Part shown: positions 24,601 through 38,200 of the stretch, in pieces
Layout: every line of letters starts with the position of its first letter
Position numbering within the stretch: the first letter of the stretch is position 1
Source: Himantopus leucocephalus
Lineage: Eukaryota; Chordata; Aves; Charadriiformes; Recurvirostridae
DNA length: 64,000 bases
Direction of reading: 5' to 3'
Assembly: GCA_003993805.1 (NCBI GenBank)
Contig: RSEF01000005.1
Location: forward strand, 15,877,038 to 15,941,037
Position numbers and translations under genes: made by a program
The notes under the pieces: generated by a model
The model's database searches: none
What the model was told of the DNA's origin: nothing
Seen by the model: the letters and a program-made list of their open reading frames with translations, nothing else

Positions 24601-27600
24601 TCCCAATATTGCTGGGATGCAAAGCACTGTCAGTGTAAGCCCCAGCATACAGTCGCTCCAAGGGCCAGTCCTTTATAGGTGCTGCCAGCATGGTTCCCAG
24701 AGGTCCATGCCTGTATGTCAGTGGTGGGATCCCACCCAGAGAAGATCTTCTTGCAGAAAGAGCCTCACCTCTTCAGCAATGACTAAGGAACCCTGTCTGA
24801 GCCGGAGACCCCGTGCATCTACCAGCAGCCCTTCTAGGAAGATAGAGTAGATGGGGGTCTCTCTGTTTTGCCTTTTAATGATGCACCCTTCCCTCTGCTA
24901 TCCCAAACCTCTCTCCCTATCCTGACCCCTCCCCAACCTCTCTTCACCATGCTCATGCAATCCCCGCTTTGAAACCAGCTTGGCAGACATCAGCACTTGC
25001 CCAGCCCCCTGGGAGCCACAGTTCAGTGAGAAGGACACACCAATTTGTACATCAGCTGTGTAGATGGTGTGGTTTACACATTAGCCTGATGGATAGGGTT
25101 TGCCCATCTCACCTTCATCCCTAATTCCCAGTTAGCTCAGCCCATCTTACTCTGCTAGCTCTCACTTTTGGGCAGCCAAATACAGAGGCCAAAACAGGCA
25201 GCCAGAGATAATCCCAAGGAAACAGGGTGTCTAGCAGCCAAAAGCAGCACGTTGTCTCCTTCACACCAGAACAGCTCGTTACAAGCTCTAGAAGTGCACT
25301 GTCGGGAGGGCAGGTCATCTCATCTGTGCAATTAGCTCAGGGTGCAGGGGAAGGAGCCCAGTCCCAACGCTGCTCCCCAGCAAGCCTTCCTCTGCCCTGG
25401 CCATGAGTCAGGAGAGGATGTTCCCAAGCCAACGCGTGACCCCACAGGCGTTCAGGGAGGGGGTGCGGTAGGCGGGAGCTATCTTGGCTCAGCTTTTGCC
25501 TGGCCCACACGCTCAGAGGAGCGCCATGAAGAACATGTATAATTGTGGGCTGGGTCCAAAGAGTCAACAAACACCATGTCATACTAAGTCTGAAGTACTT
25601 GGCTCGAGATCAGTGATGGCTTTCATCCTACGACATCCAAAGAGGCAGAAATGAGAGGGAGAGGAAGCCAGGTCTAGGAGCATCCCTCTTCCTCTACCCC
25701 ACTGCCACCCCTCACCTTCATGCAGAATGGAGGAGGGACACTCCCTGTGGGACACCTAATGGGTACATCCATAAACCTGAAATCCCAGGAGTTGCTTCGT
25801 CTCCCAGTGAGAGGGGAGACGCAAGCTCACAAACCTTGTAAGAGAAGATGCTTTTGCTCCAGGGGTGACACAGACAAGGACAAAGGATGAGGGGACAGAG
25901 GGAGAAGGAACCAAAAGGAACATCTGAAAGCTGGATTTAAAAAAGGGGGAGAAGGGAAGCAAAGATAGGTGGTATAAGCATTAACCCGGCAGCCCAGCAT
26001 GGTTAAAAGAGATCAGAGCCCCTGTTGCATTAGGTGCTGTGCAAACAGGGAGAGATACTCCCTGAGCAACTGTGGTGAGCTGCCACCCGGGTTTTATAGA
26101 CCAGGGCCAAAGTGACTCAGCCAAGTCCTGGAGGAGTGCAGCTGGTCCAGCACGTTGAGCCAGCGTGGTTACTGCAGTGTGCACCGTATCTATATATTAG
26201 GTTAAATCAACAAAGCCATTGGGAAAGAGACAGGAAGACAAAACAATGGCTGCAGATAAGACACTCCCAGCCCACGCAGGAGGGTCATTACAGGACAAGA
26301 GGAGAACTACCAGCCCTGAGGAGACTGGCTCCATCTCTTTGGGATCCCTCTCCACCACAGGGCCAAGAAGCAGGACAAAGGACTCCAGCCGGGATGAATA
26401 AGCCAGAGGCAACTGCTGCCAAGATGTTGCACCCCCACCAGCAGACACTGTAGGAAATGTCTAAAAAAGGCCGTCTTACAGCATCACATTGCCTTGTCAC
26501 TAGTCTCCACTCACTGAGGTTTGGAAAGCTGCTGAATGAATTTGAACTTTGAGAGTCCGTTTAAAATAAATGGAGTGGACTTTGCTTTGGCTGGGTGGAT
26601 TAGAAGGACACTGGACAGCTGAAGACACCTTCAGACATCTCCCATGTTTAGCAACCTGTAAGAGCGGCACCACCTTCTTTCACCAAGTGGCATCTGCGTG
26701 ATGTGTTTAAGATCACTCAAAGCCGAGCCACACATTTAGTTGATAGGTTTGTAGGATAGTACTGCTGCATGAGTACAGCCCTGTGCCCAAGCCACGCTGC
26801 TCAGCTGACCAGCACAGCACAGATTTCAAGAAGTGAAATACAGCTCCTGCCTGATATAAACTTATTACCTCAGCTGCAGCTGGCTCAAGGCTCTGATGTA
26901 GCACCGCATTGTGCAACACAAGCAGTTTTAGCAACCATTAATCCCTGCCTCACACTGCTGGGCTGATTACTCCAGCTGGGGTCAGGGTAGACTAATGGAT
27001 AAGAAGGAACCCGCAAGCATCATCTGACAGTTCCTGCTTCCAAGCTATACCCTCACTTCAAGCTGCACCTTGTCCTGGGGAAAGGCATCTAACCTCAGCC
27101 TGGCAATATTCACCCATGCCTCCCTCACTGAGCTGGGCAAAAGATGGGAGCTGTTATGAAAGGGCAGGTAAAAGTATCATCATGCATCCAAAAAGCCTGA
27201 AGACCAACACGTGTCGCTGTCAAGGAGGACGATAGTCATTAATGCTCCACAGTAAGGCCCAACAAAAATCTAAGATGAGCCTTTCCGCACAAGGGGTGGC
27301 TAAGGCTGTATGCAGGAAGATGGCAACTGGAGTGGAGAAGCAGCAGAGGAGACAAATGCCAGCCCAAGGAAGGAGAAGCCCCACTAAAGCAGGGGTGTAC
27401 AGTCTGTATATCACATTAGTCTGTCCTTGAGGGCAGCTCAGCTCAGACACACTGCTGTCAGCTCCCGTTACATGAAGATGAGTGACAACTGCAAGGAGGC
27501 ACTTATTTTAAGAGGAAATAATTATTGCCATCAATTTTATTGGGGGAGAACTTTGCCCCTCCCAAACGGCTGGTAGTCATGATTATTTGGGGTCTGTCAA

Positions 27601-30600
27601 TAGTTCAGGGTTTGTCAATGCTAATGGCTCCAGAGCAAGCTTTCACTGGAAAGGAAACTGCTTTTGCAGCAGAAAAATCACATGCATTCACAAGTACAGA
27701 AGAGGAGATCATATTTTCCAAACTGTCTGGCAAGGGCTTGATAAAAGGCATTGCGCATACTGTCTGTTTAGCTGCAGCAAGCAACAGATACCTCGAGCTG
27801 GGAGAGAGGCTTCTTGGTAATGCAGAATTAATCCCTAGCAAAGGATCTATTTTCAAAATGAGCGTGTAAGCGAAAGAACCTCCAGCCGATGCAAACTGGC
27901 ACAGCTTTACGGCAGACGGTGGGATGGTGGTGGTGTACACTAGCAAAAGCATTTGGGCCTACAGGTCTGTGCAATAGCAAGAGAAATCCAAATAAACTGA
28001 GCTCCAAATAAACCATCTTGCACATCTTAGACCAGTTGCTCCCAGGTGGCTCTGAGTTTTCAGACCGCTGGGTGCAAGTCACCAATCAAGCTAATAATAG
28101 AAGCCCACTGACTGCCATTTCCATTCATTCATAAATCCAGCTGGGTTTGCTCACAGATTTTCCTCCTTACCTATGTATTCCCTGGACACTTATCAGGCAC
28201 ACCAGGCTGGTACGAACCACCACTGCTCCTTTGAGATAGGGTGAACCCAAGTAGCTCCCGGATTTAACAGTCACCCCATATGACTCAAGATGGAGCGATC
28301 AGTATCAGCTCTGTTGCCAGCCCCAGCAGCCCATCCCAGGAGTCACTTGTTTAAAGCAGCAAATAAGAGAAGTTATTTTGTCCTGCGTTGCTGCGAATTC
28401 TCCTGCCGAGGATGGGTGCTGCCAGCCTCCCTGCTCAGGCATTGCTCAAGTAGCAGTGGAGCCCCCAGAAAGCCGCTGCAGACCTGCCCGTGAGAAAGAC
28501 AACTCTAAGTGCCGAAACCTGGGATTAAGACACTCCAGCGGCTGCCTCACACATCTGGTGTGTGTTAGGAAGGATACACTGGCAAGGAAAACACACACGG
28601 GCTCCAAGCGGGGCTGGTTAACCCATTCGTGACTGAGCCTGTATGGAGCACCCAGACAGGCTGAGGACTGCGAGATACCTGGCCAAGCCTCAGGAGAGCT
28701 CAGCTCAAATCTCAGCAGTGGCCTGTGCTTCCCAGGTGATAGTGGGAAATCTGAGAGCAATTCAGGTGCTTAAACATAGGTGTCAAGTGCCACTGAGGAT
28801 GCCTTGGGCTACCTAAGACACCTGCCAAGGCCTGGCAGATGTCACATGGGTCCAATAGGAAACCACCTCTTCTGGATACCCAATCCACGATGGGCAAGTC
28901 CTATGGTTAAGGCATCTCTTCCTAAACATCTCAACCTCAGTTGTTTGGCCTTGCAGTAGAGATAACCTGTCCTCTTTGCCCTGAGGCCATTGGGATAGCC
29001 ACAGAGCACCCACCACCATGACACCCTAACTTTGGTTGGGCACTGTAGGTGCTGCTTTAGTACTGATCATACTGCAGTCATGCCATGCAGGACAGCTGAC
29101 CTCCCAGCATGCACAGCACCTCCTAGGACATATTTTTGACCCATATACCAGATGACCATGATCCAGAGCACACCCTGGGTAAAGAGGCCCCTGAGTCCCT
29201 ATCATACAAATACACCTGTCTTCCTTTCATTGATGTACATCCTCAAAGTTTCTCCTTATGAAGGGCTTGAGAACAGAGCCACCACATGAGAAGCCATTCC
29301 CATGCATTTGGCTTCAAAGGATGCCAAAGCACCTCCTCAGCGAACCCAAAGACTCAGCCTGATGAGGAGCTTGTTGGACTCATATTAAGGGAACAGGAAC
29401 TACAGCTACAGGAGGTCAAAGCTCCTGCACAAGCTGGGTGCTGCCTTGGGCAGAGCAGAGCCCTCCCTCCTCTGCACTGGGTGAGCAGGCATGGTCTTTC
29501 CCAGACGGGTTTGCATAGCTGGACTGTACTGGGAGGGCTGCACGTGGAGGATGAAGTAAGAGCAGCAAATCCTTGCAGTGTTTCCTCTGAGCCCCTGAGG
29601 ACCACAGCAGGCTGCACTGTCAGTCAGAGCCAGATTACAGCCCCAGGAGCCTGGCAGCCACCAATCCCCCCTGGAGTCTGGGCAACAACTTTCTTAGCAC
29701 CAGGACTCCCACCCCCCCAAAGAAAAAGCTGTTTCTGATGAAAACGCAGCACCAACAAGGCCTCAGAGCACCTCCCAGCCAGGTGGTCTGCCTAGATGCA
29801 AGTCAGTGTCCCAACAGAGGCAGTAGCCAGGCTGGATGAGTGCCTAGCTGGGAGTAAGCTGAGCTCTGGAGGGAGCACCGAGGCAGTGAGGAGCCCACTC
29901 AGCTGCCACGCAGACCCCGCAGTCGCGGGGGTGATGGATGCGAAGGGGGGATGCAGGCAAAGCATCAGCCAGGGCTGGGTTAGCGGGGTCAGTGGGGGTC
30001 AGAGCAGAGGGGCCCAGGATCCCCAGGGCATGCCGAGGTTAACCACTTCACTGCCATAGAGCCAGCTGTGATACCTCCTACCCTCCCAGTTACTGCTAGA
30101 AAAAGAGCTTTCAGATTTTGGGAAAGGCCTGAAACACCCTGAAGCAGCACACCATACAGGTGTCCAGAGAGGATGCCCAGACCAGGAGGGTGGAAAAAAA
30201 CTCCCTCTTTCCTCCCCCAACACACCTTGCACATCTCTAGGCTTCACTCAGCCGTGCCCACGGAGCAGCACTCATCCTGTTTCAGCTGCAGCAAACCTGG
30301 GAAAGCCCATGGGGCTTAACCCCCGTGGACTGCACAGCTGCAAACAGACCCTGAGCCGTCCCCACTCTCCATCCCAAGGCCAGGACACCACCCTGTCCAC
30401 CTATGTGAAATCATATCCCCTGGCAGCAGCTCTCCCTTGGGGAGATTTCCACCCTGGGGGATGCCCGCCTGCTCCACGCAAACGGTAAAGCCCTGCCATA
30501 CCTCAAAACTCTGCCTGGACATCTCCGCTTTCCTCGTTGCTGCAGATTTATTGGTGTTGTCAGAGAAATCAGGCCAAGCAGAGCTCGCCCCCTCGTGGGG

Positions 30601-33600
30601 TGCAGCCAGGGGATAGCTGGGCCCCCCACAACCAGAGGGGTTGGGTGCCCCAGGGGTGCAGGCTGGGCTGTGCCTCTGCCCCCCTTCCTCCAGAGGAGGA
30701 AGAGCCCCGACACCACCTCAGCCAGTGGAAGGGCTTTTTCACCCCACCCCAGCAATGCTGGTCTGACAAAACCTCCTCTTAGCTGTCCCCAGGATGGTCC
30801 CTGGGACAGCCAGCCCAGCCTTCCTCACAGCCAGGTCTCTCCAAAATCCAGGGGCAAAGGGATTCCCACAGGCTTCAGAGCCAGGCTTCACCCCAAGAGT
30901 TTTAAAACAGCCAGCCCTACAGCCAGCAGAGAGTCTTCTGTGATTTAAAAGAAAATTCAAGTGAAGGCTGCTGGGCAATCCCCTACTTTGACACATGGCT
31001 CCAAACCCATAGCTTTACATTACAAATTAAGGTCAGAGGCAAGGTGAGGGAAGCCAGGCTTTTTTTTTTTTTTTCCACAAGGAGAAAGGAGCAGTGAAGG
31101 CACTTGATACCTCCCTATAATTAGAGATAGTTCCTTATCCCTAATGCTGCTGCCAGGGCACCTATATCCAATTTGGAAATGCTAAAGTATTGCCCAGCTT
31201 CATTAAATTATCCATCTGGCCCTCCCCTGTTCATTTCCCTACTATTTTTCCACTTTAATGAGCCCAGCTGGGTCAAACTGTGACCAGTTACCGCTGAGCG
31301 GGGATCAGCCATCCCTCCCCCAAGGAATCTGGTGTGCTGGTCCAAAGACTCTCCACATATCAGTTTTCCCAGACAACCTCCTTCCAACCACGGGTATACT
31401 TAGCAACAGCAGTCATCCTAGCAAGGGCCCTCGAGACTCCTCTAAGGATCTGGAGAATTCAAGACAGCTGGGGATAGACATGACAAAGAAAAGCCTGGGG
31501 CTTGCTAGCACAGCAGAGCCTCTCCTCAGGAGGTGACCATACATGGGCTGCCAAGAGCTCCCTGCAGCTCACAGGGTGGGAAGCTCCAGAAGGGAGGAGA
31601 TGGGGGAATTTGGGACAAACCGATCTCTCATCTCAGACCCTGTAGGCGAGAGAAACCTGCCTCGTGAGCCATGGTACAAATATTCTGCAGAGCACAGCCC
31701 AAGCCATAGGGATGTGCGCGGCCATGGGCATAGCAACTAAGGTCAGGGGCTGCCTGAAGCCTCCAGAGCTCTATGGAGAGTGCTCTGAATGACAGACCCA
31801 GTACATATTGGATTATCTAACCCTGGCATAAGGCAGGCTTCGCCTACACCTCAGGCTTCCAGCCTTCCACTGTCAAGGCAGGAGGGTTGGCTCCTTCATC
31901 CTGCACCGTGTTGTCCCATCAGGGCAGGACAACCCAAGCAGCCACCTCCCCAGAGCCCACGCCAGCTTCTTGCTTCTTTTGGGTAGGCTTCACATCAGGC
32001 TTACACCACAGTGGTTTCCTATATAGCAATTTCAGTTCATGGAAGAGCGTAACACCAGTTTGGTTTGGGTGGTGTTACACTGGCATCAGCAAGACTTTGC
32101 CAGCATGTCCCCGTTTGCATGGAGGAACACAGTAAGCTCTGTCCAAATTAGGATTTCTAGGGCATTTTCTAATGCAAGCTCCTCTTCTATATACACTGGG
32201 CACAGTTAAATAGATAAGGTTCATTGTTTAAGTAAACCCAGCACCTTTTTCCTCCTCATATCTCCTCGCTGTGCTTTTACAGCAGGGAGCCTTGGGATTT
32301 ACTTTCCTGGGAGCTCCAGCACAAGACTCGCTGCTCACATCTCCAGCACATCTTAAGCTGTCTTAGGAGCACTGTCCTGACTCCATCCATACACAGGTCA
32401 GCTTGAAAAGAGCTTTGTCCTCAAGGAGAGGGGATCAGAGAGCTGAGCTAGCCACAGGGTGAGAAAAGGGAGCCCCAAACAGCAAGCAAACACTTCCTTC
32501 CTCCATTTTGGGAGTGGAAATCACCAGAGCCTAGCAAGGTTTTAAATAGCACAAGTAAAAGCAGGAGAAGTTTAGAGCTGCACATGAAACTATTACACAA
32601 GCCGGGAGGGAAAGTAATTGTCCATATTTTAAAAACAATAAGGAAGTTACTTTTGCTCACTACTTCTTTTTGATCAAGCTTCACATTTCATTCAAATTCC
32701 GAAATGCAGCTAGGGAGGAAGGGTTGTGCCACCCTGCCATCGGTATTCATATACACAATTTTTAAACAAGTTTCTAAAGGCTGTAAGTGTTAGAGTGGTA
32801 CAGACCAGACCCCTCCACACAGCCTCTTATTTAGCTGAAACTCCAGCAGGAAACAGAGAAGGGAACAAGCTGACCCTGCCTCACCAGCAGCCCCCACCAT
32901 GTCACCCAGGCTGTGCCAATGTACCTGTGGCTGCCATAGCAAGAGGGAAGCGGGAAGGCTCAGTTGCCTTGGGCCACCCCCAGCATCTGCTCCTTGCTCC
33001 TCCAAGGTGAGCTGAGCCTGCAGCTGAGGCACGGCCAGGCTGGAGTGATGCTGGGAATCCCATAAACCACACTAAGAAACTCCCGCGCTCCCCCAGCAGC
33101 CAAGGCTTCCTCTTTGTTTCAGCAGAGTTGCACACAGAGGCTTCCAGCAGCTTTTGAAGCTTCCAGTCAAGCCTTCAGCCAAGGCTAATTGCTGTCAGGT
33201 GTCAGCCAAAACACTAACTGCAACCATTAGTGACAGGAGATGACACACCTTTCTCCTCTCATTGTCACTCAAGGGTGGGGTGGGTTTTTTTCCTATCAAC
33301 ATTAACAGCACTGGCTTTCAGAAGTCTTGGGGAGAAATGCTAATGCAAGCTTTGAAGCTGGAGGCGAAAAATCAGGCAACCCCCCAAGCTCCCTGGATGC
33401 TCAGCCTGAATCCAGTCCAAATCTGAGTAGTTCTGGGTGATATACCTCGTCCAACCTCATCTCTGTCTGCCACCACTACAGACAGATGTGCTCTCTGCTA
33501 CTGGTCTATCTCCTTTTAACCCCCACACCAAGCTGTCTGTGTTGAAGCAAACAGACCCCAAATTTTACAATCTCTGCTGATACAAAAACAAAGCAGAGCG

Positions 33601-35061
33601 GAGGCGCAGGGAGATGTATAACCTTACAGCAACCAGCTTGAAACGTTGCCAAGTTAATTTGGTTAGAGGCATAGGGGACACAGCAAGAAATCAGATGAGC
33701 CCAGCGATGGTTGCAAGGAGAGGAGGCAGCTGATCTCCACCCACTGGTCTTAAAGATGGGGCTGATTTCAACTGCGGAGCAGGTCCAGAATGCCAGACCC
33801 CTTGCTGAGCTTGCCTGCTGCTCGAGCTGTGGTTCCCCACTTGATCAAACCCCCTTCCAAAGGCTTTGAAGTTCAAAGACGATGAGACCTTTAGACCTAA
33901 GTCTCTCCCTAGCTGGAGGAGCTTGTCAAAAGCCTGACAGAGCATCTGATCCATTCCAGCCTCATGGGTCGTCGTTGTTTTGGCCGCGCATCCTCCTTTC
34001 CCACCATCACCCCTCCCAGTTTCCCAGCCTCCCAGTCTTCTGGGACTGGAAGGCAGCCGTGGCGTTGGGGTACCCAGTCCCCAGGCCTCACCTCTCGGTC
34101 TCCCCAGGGGATTCATCTCCCACTTGGTTGACACCTTCAGCACCCTCCTGGCACCCCTCCGAGTCTGACATCTTCTCCCCTGGCTGGCACGGTGGCCCCA
34201 CGGACAGCTCCGGCGCAAGCGTGTCACCACTGTTTCACTTTTCCTGTGCTCAGCAGAAGTGAGCTGTGCCGGAAACTTCATGGGCTGAGGGTTTGGGGGG
34301 ATGGGAGAGGGGCAGAGGGAAGGCAAATCTGGGGGGTTTTTTCTTTGTTTTTTTAAAACCACAACTTTAAGGTTTTGCCTCTGCCAGCAGCTTGAAATCA
34401 GAAAGTGCTGGGCTAACCCAGAGGGAAAGAGGGGGGCATGGACATCCCCACTATGGCAGAGAGAGGGGTGACCCACCTCTCCCCCAGCTGCCCACGCCAC
34501 TTATGGGACAGCCAGCACCTCTAAATCGCAGCACCCTAACAGTGCACTGGGTAGCAGGGTGCTGCTGCAGGAGCTGCCAATGTTGTCCTGACTTTGCATC
34601 TTTCAAAGCCCTCTGGAACCAAAGGGTCCGTTTCTGCCCTGCAGCTGTAACCCTCACCTCCCTTCCCAGCTCTGCTCCTTCCCCACGGCTTCCCGCTGTT
34701 GCCTACATGGCTGGAGGTTCTGCAGCACCTCCCGGGGCTTGGACTCTTATCTCTTTCTCTCTTCGCCACCAGTGAAGGACATGGCCAGGAGCTGGTGGTA
34801 CAGCCTGGCGGGAGGATGCCATCAGAGCATGGTGGCACAGCCTTCACCCTTCTTCCCGCAATGAGGGGGATGAGCATCCCCGGCTTCAGACAGGAACCAA
34901 CAACAGAGAGGTCCCACATCCCCATCCCCACAGCACAGCCCCCGCCAAAGCCTCCTTGTCCCCACCAGGACCCCCATGGTGGGGGCAGGCCCTGCTGGCA
35001 CCATGGCACCGGTCAGGGTCCAGCACCCCAGGCAGGCAACACCCGCCTCTCCCGCCAAAGC
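21325..35061. other. Intergenic region between the LSP1 start and the TNNI2 end
   Basis: About 13.7 kb with no exon I can support on either strand. Open frames of up to 269 codons (33691-34500) carry no recognisable domain and have no splice or start context. A pyrimidine-rich tract lies at 21640-21790, just upstream of the LSP1 promoter. A T-run occurs near 31061. No CR1 or other repeat was recognised. Confidence 0.6.
21640..21790. repeat. Homopyrimidine-rich tract upstream of LSP1
   Basis: About 150 bp are almost entirely C/T on the plus strand, with runs such as cccccccccc and tttttttt. On the LSP1 strand this is a polypurine tract 300-450 bp upstream of the start codon. Confidence 0.75.
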
Positions 35062-35067
35062 TTTATT
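35062..35067 (-). terminator. TNNI2: TNNI2 polyadenylation signal AATAAA
   Basis: On the minus strand AATAAA lies 128 nt downstream of the TNNI2 stop codon, giving a short 3' UTR of about 130-150 nt as expected for this gene. Confidence 0.8.
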
Positions 35068-35195
35068 TACACCGCTGCTGCCAGGATGCAGCTCTTCGCA
35101 AAACCAGAGAGAAACAGCACCCAGTCGGGGCCCTTGAACCCGGGGGGACGGCGGGGACAGGAGGGAGTGGAGGACGGGTGTGGAGAGGCAGGTGC

Positions 35196-35294
35196 TTAGG
35201 ACTCGCCAGCCTCGAACATCTTCTTCCTGCCCTCCATGCCAGACTTCTCCTCGATGTTCTTCCTCCAGTCACCGACATCACGGAGGTCCTTCTC
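35196..35294 (-). CDS. TNNI2: TNNI2 last coding exon, residues 152-183 and stop
   Basis: After the acceptor cctcccccag, 99 nt encode [20 protein letters not shown], then [12 protein letters not shown] and TAA. This is the mobile C-terminal actin-tropomyosin-binding domain. Confidence 0.97.
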   Translation of the reverse strand, partial: EKDLRDVGDWRKNIEEKSGMEGRKKMFEAGES

Positions 35295-38200
35295 CTGGGG
35301 GAGGGATGGATGTGTGGGTGCAAGCAATGCCTCCCAGGGCAAGAACCCACCCGGGCGGGACCCTTCACCCTTCCACCCACAGAAAATCCCATGCCAGCTA
35401 CAGCAACCCAATTCCACTCGTCGTACGTCTTTTTGGGCTGCACCCTCCCTTTTCAACATCATGGGTGCCGGAGGAGGCAATATGGAGCAGGAAGAACATT
35501 ACAGAGAAAGGCTCACCCTCAACCCTGTCTATCACACCGGGAGGCATGAGCCCCAAAAAACAGGGGCCAACTCCTGTATGGGCACAGGGGAGAGGGAAGG
35601 AGTACCTTCTCGGTGTCTTCCTTCTTGACTTGCTTCAGGTTGGCTCGGAGGTCCATGCAGACCTTGTGCTTGGAACCCAGCAGGGCCCGCAGCATCGCAT
35701 CAGCGGACATGCGCACCCTGCGCAGTGGTGGCCTCTTGAACTTGCCCCGCAGGTCAAAGAGCTTCTGGCTCAAGTCTTCCAGCTGTGGGGGGACAAAATG
35801 GGAGGGGCAGAGAGAGAGCAGGGCGTGGGTTTCATGAGACAGACCCAAGTGGTACGGGGAGACATGAAGGATGGGCTGGAGACTTCCCTGAGGGATTGCT
35901 CCAGCAGAAACTCACCTCCTTGTTAGTCTTCTGCAGCTTCACTTCTGTGTCATACCTGTCCTCATCCACTGACTCTATCTTGGCATGAAGCTTTTTGCAC
36001 AGTTCCTGGAAGGAAAAGCAGAGAGGGATGTTGACTACTAGGGCCCACACATGTGATTCATCTCTCCTGATCGCCCTGGCTCTGAAAGACCTCAGTCCAG
36101 AAGACCAGGTTGAGTCAAGACCAAATGGTGAAGGGTGGCTTGCAGGCCAGCTCCTGGTCTCCATGCTACCGGTTTCATGCTGCCTCAAGACATCATTAGA
36201 AATGCAGCTTTCCTGCCAGCTAGACCCCTTTGGGTTTTTTTTTTCAGAGAGACCCCAGCTGTGTCTCAAGCCAATTCCACATGCAGCCAGCTCCAGGGCA
36301 CCCACAGGTAAGAAGGGGGACCAAGATGGGAAGGACAATCTAGATCCACCAGGCTGACTGATGGACCCAAATCCTTTCTGCTCCGGCACACTGAAAGGGT
36401 TAAAGAAGTCTTTACCTGAAGTTCCTGCATGGATCCTGGGAGCGACAGAGGAGGGCAACGCTCTGCCAGGTAGTTTTGCTTTTCCACTTCTTTAGCAGCT
36501 GCTTCTTTTTCTATTTCAGTGACAGCGAGCTGGAGCATAGCACTCTGGAAGGCAGCAGGAGGATGATCAGCATGGAGTGGAGGCAAGGGAGGAGGGCAGA
36601 GGGGGTTGGCAAGGGAGGGAGAGCCATGATGGAGAGGCAGCTGGGGGAGCTCCCCATCAATACCAGCATCTCCAAGAAAGGGATACTGATGGGAACCCAG
36701 TAAGGAGTGGGGAAGGGTGTGGGGGGCCCCTGGGTTGTCCGTCATGGCCTCTTCCAAGAAGGAGAGTGCCGAGAGCTGGCTGACTCAGGATGGGAGATGG
36801 GATGGTTGGGATACACCTCGCCCAGCCCAAGCTGTGCCACGTACCTTCAGGTGCTGCCGACGGGCAGTGGCTGCCCTCCTTTTTTTCTGCAAGTGGGAGG
36901 AATGAGAGAAAAACAGGTTATCAGGTGCCCATTCCCCTTTCCATTCCCGTTCGCCATACAACCCCACAGTCCGCCAAGGACCTGCAGCCATGCCAGGGAC
37001 TTGGCTCCAGCCAGGATGTACAACTTGACACACTGTTGGTCCCCAAACTAGCAGCACTCAAAGAAGATCCTCCCTGCTGAACCCAGCTTTGCCAGCCTCA
37101 GGTAGCTAAAACCTATGAAGTGCCTCAGGAAAAGATAATGAGGGTGACAAACTTGAAGATGTGCATACAAAATATAACTTGAAACTTGGCTTCTTGGGAC
37201 TTTTAGTTTTTTTCTCTAATTTGGTCTTCACGCAGACATGTGTTTTGCTTTGCACTCAACCACCCTGATGCCCCCGGGCATTTGGGAGCTGTGGGATGTC
37301 TTTCTGAGCAGTCCCTGGCACACGAGTGAGAAAGATGGCCAGTCAGGTAAAAACATGAAGGCTGCGTAATTTCTGGAGCTGAAAGACCTACTGCAGGTGA
37401 TGCTGAAGGTGACGCTGTCAGAAACAGCAACCCCTTTTTCAGCTCTTCCCCAGCCTGGCAGTTTACAGGTATTTCAATGTGCTGCATTACGGCACTGGGG
37501 AGGCAGGTCCAGGGTGTGGGGGTTCATCACAGCTGGAGGACAGACACAACCAGGGGGTCTGCAGGCCTGGAGGCTGCCCTGGCTGGCAGAGGTGGAGGAC
37601 CACGAGGCTGCAGCTGAAAGATGCAAACTAGCTCCCTCTTCCCTGGGATGCCAGGTGAGCCTGGAAGACCAAGCCTGCCCTCCTGTACCTGTGATGTGCT
37701 GGAACAGCAGCAACAGGTCTCCTACTTATAAAAGAAGCCACAACCTTGATGTGCCGCTGCATTGCAGCTGTTTCCTCAGCATTTTGCCCAGAAGACCAAG
37801 CTAGGCTGAGTGTGGCTGGGGCAAGGGACGCACGCCCTGACATCTGATATGCTGTGGTTTAGTAGTAAGCAAGCAGCGTTTGGGTGTGTATCTCTGCTGC
37901 ATAGAGGAAGAAGCGGATAAGGATCTGCAGAGTGAAATGTAACAAAATCTGACTTGCTTTGCATATACAAATGGTGCTAAGGCCCTCCTGACAAGGCTGA
38001 AGAGCTCTGCAAAGCAAAGGCACCCCGCTCAGAGATGCAGCGCACCATCAACCAGCAGGATTTGGCTAGCATGAATCTGGCCATGGGCCATGAGAGAGTG
38101 GATCCCTTGAACGCTGTTAGCCCAGGGCTTATTCTCCATCTGAAAACTGGTACCTTAGCAAGCAGTGCCCTCCCAGCCTTCCCTGGGGGCACTGGGTTTG

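Noticed and set aside
27525..27869. 114-codon plus frame with a non-repetitive protein-like look
   Set aside because: I recognised no family and there is no upstream promoter or splice signal; it could be conserved noncoding DNA, but I cannot support a gene.
28820..29030. Possible second CR1-like fragment
   Set aside because: It has a loosely similar word style but none of the diagnostic CR1 3' motifs or the terminal 8-bp repeats.
33691..34500. 269-codon minus-strand open frame
   Set aside because: No recognisable domain, mixed low-complexity composition and no supporting splice or start context; chance frame in GC-rich intergenic DNA.
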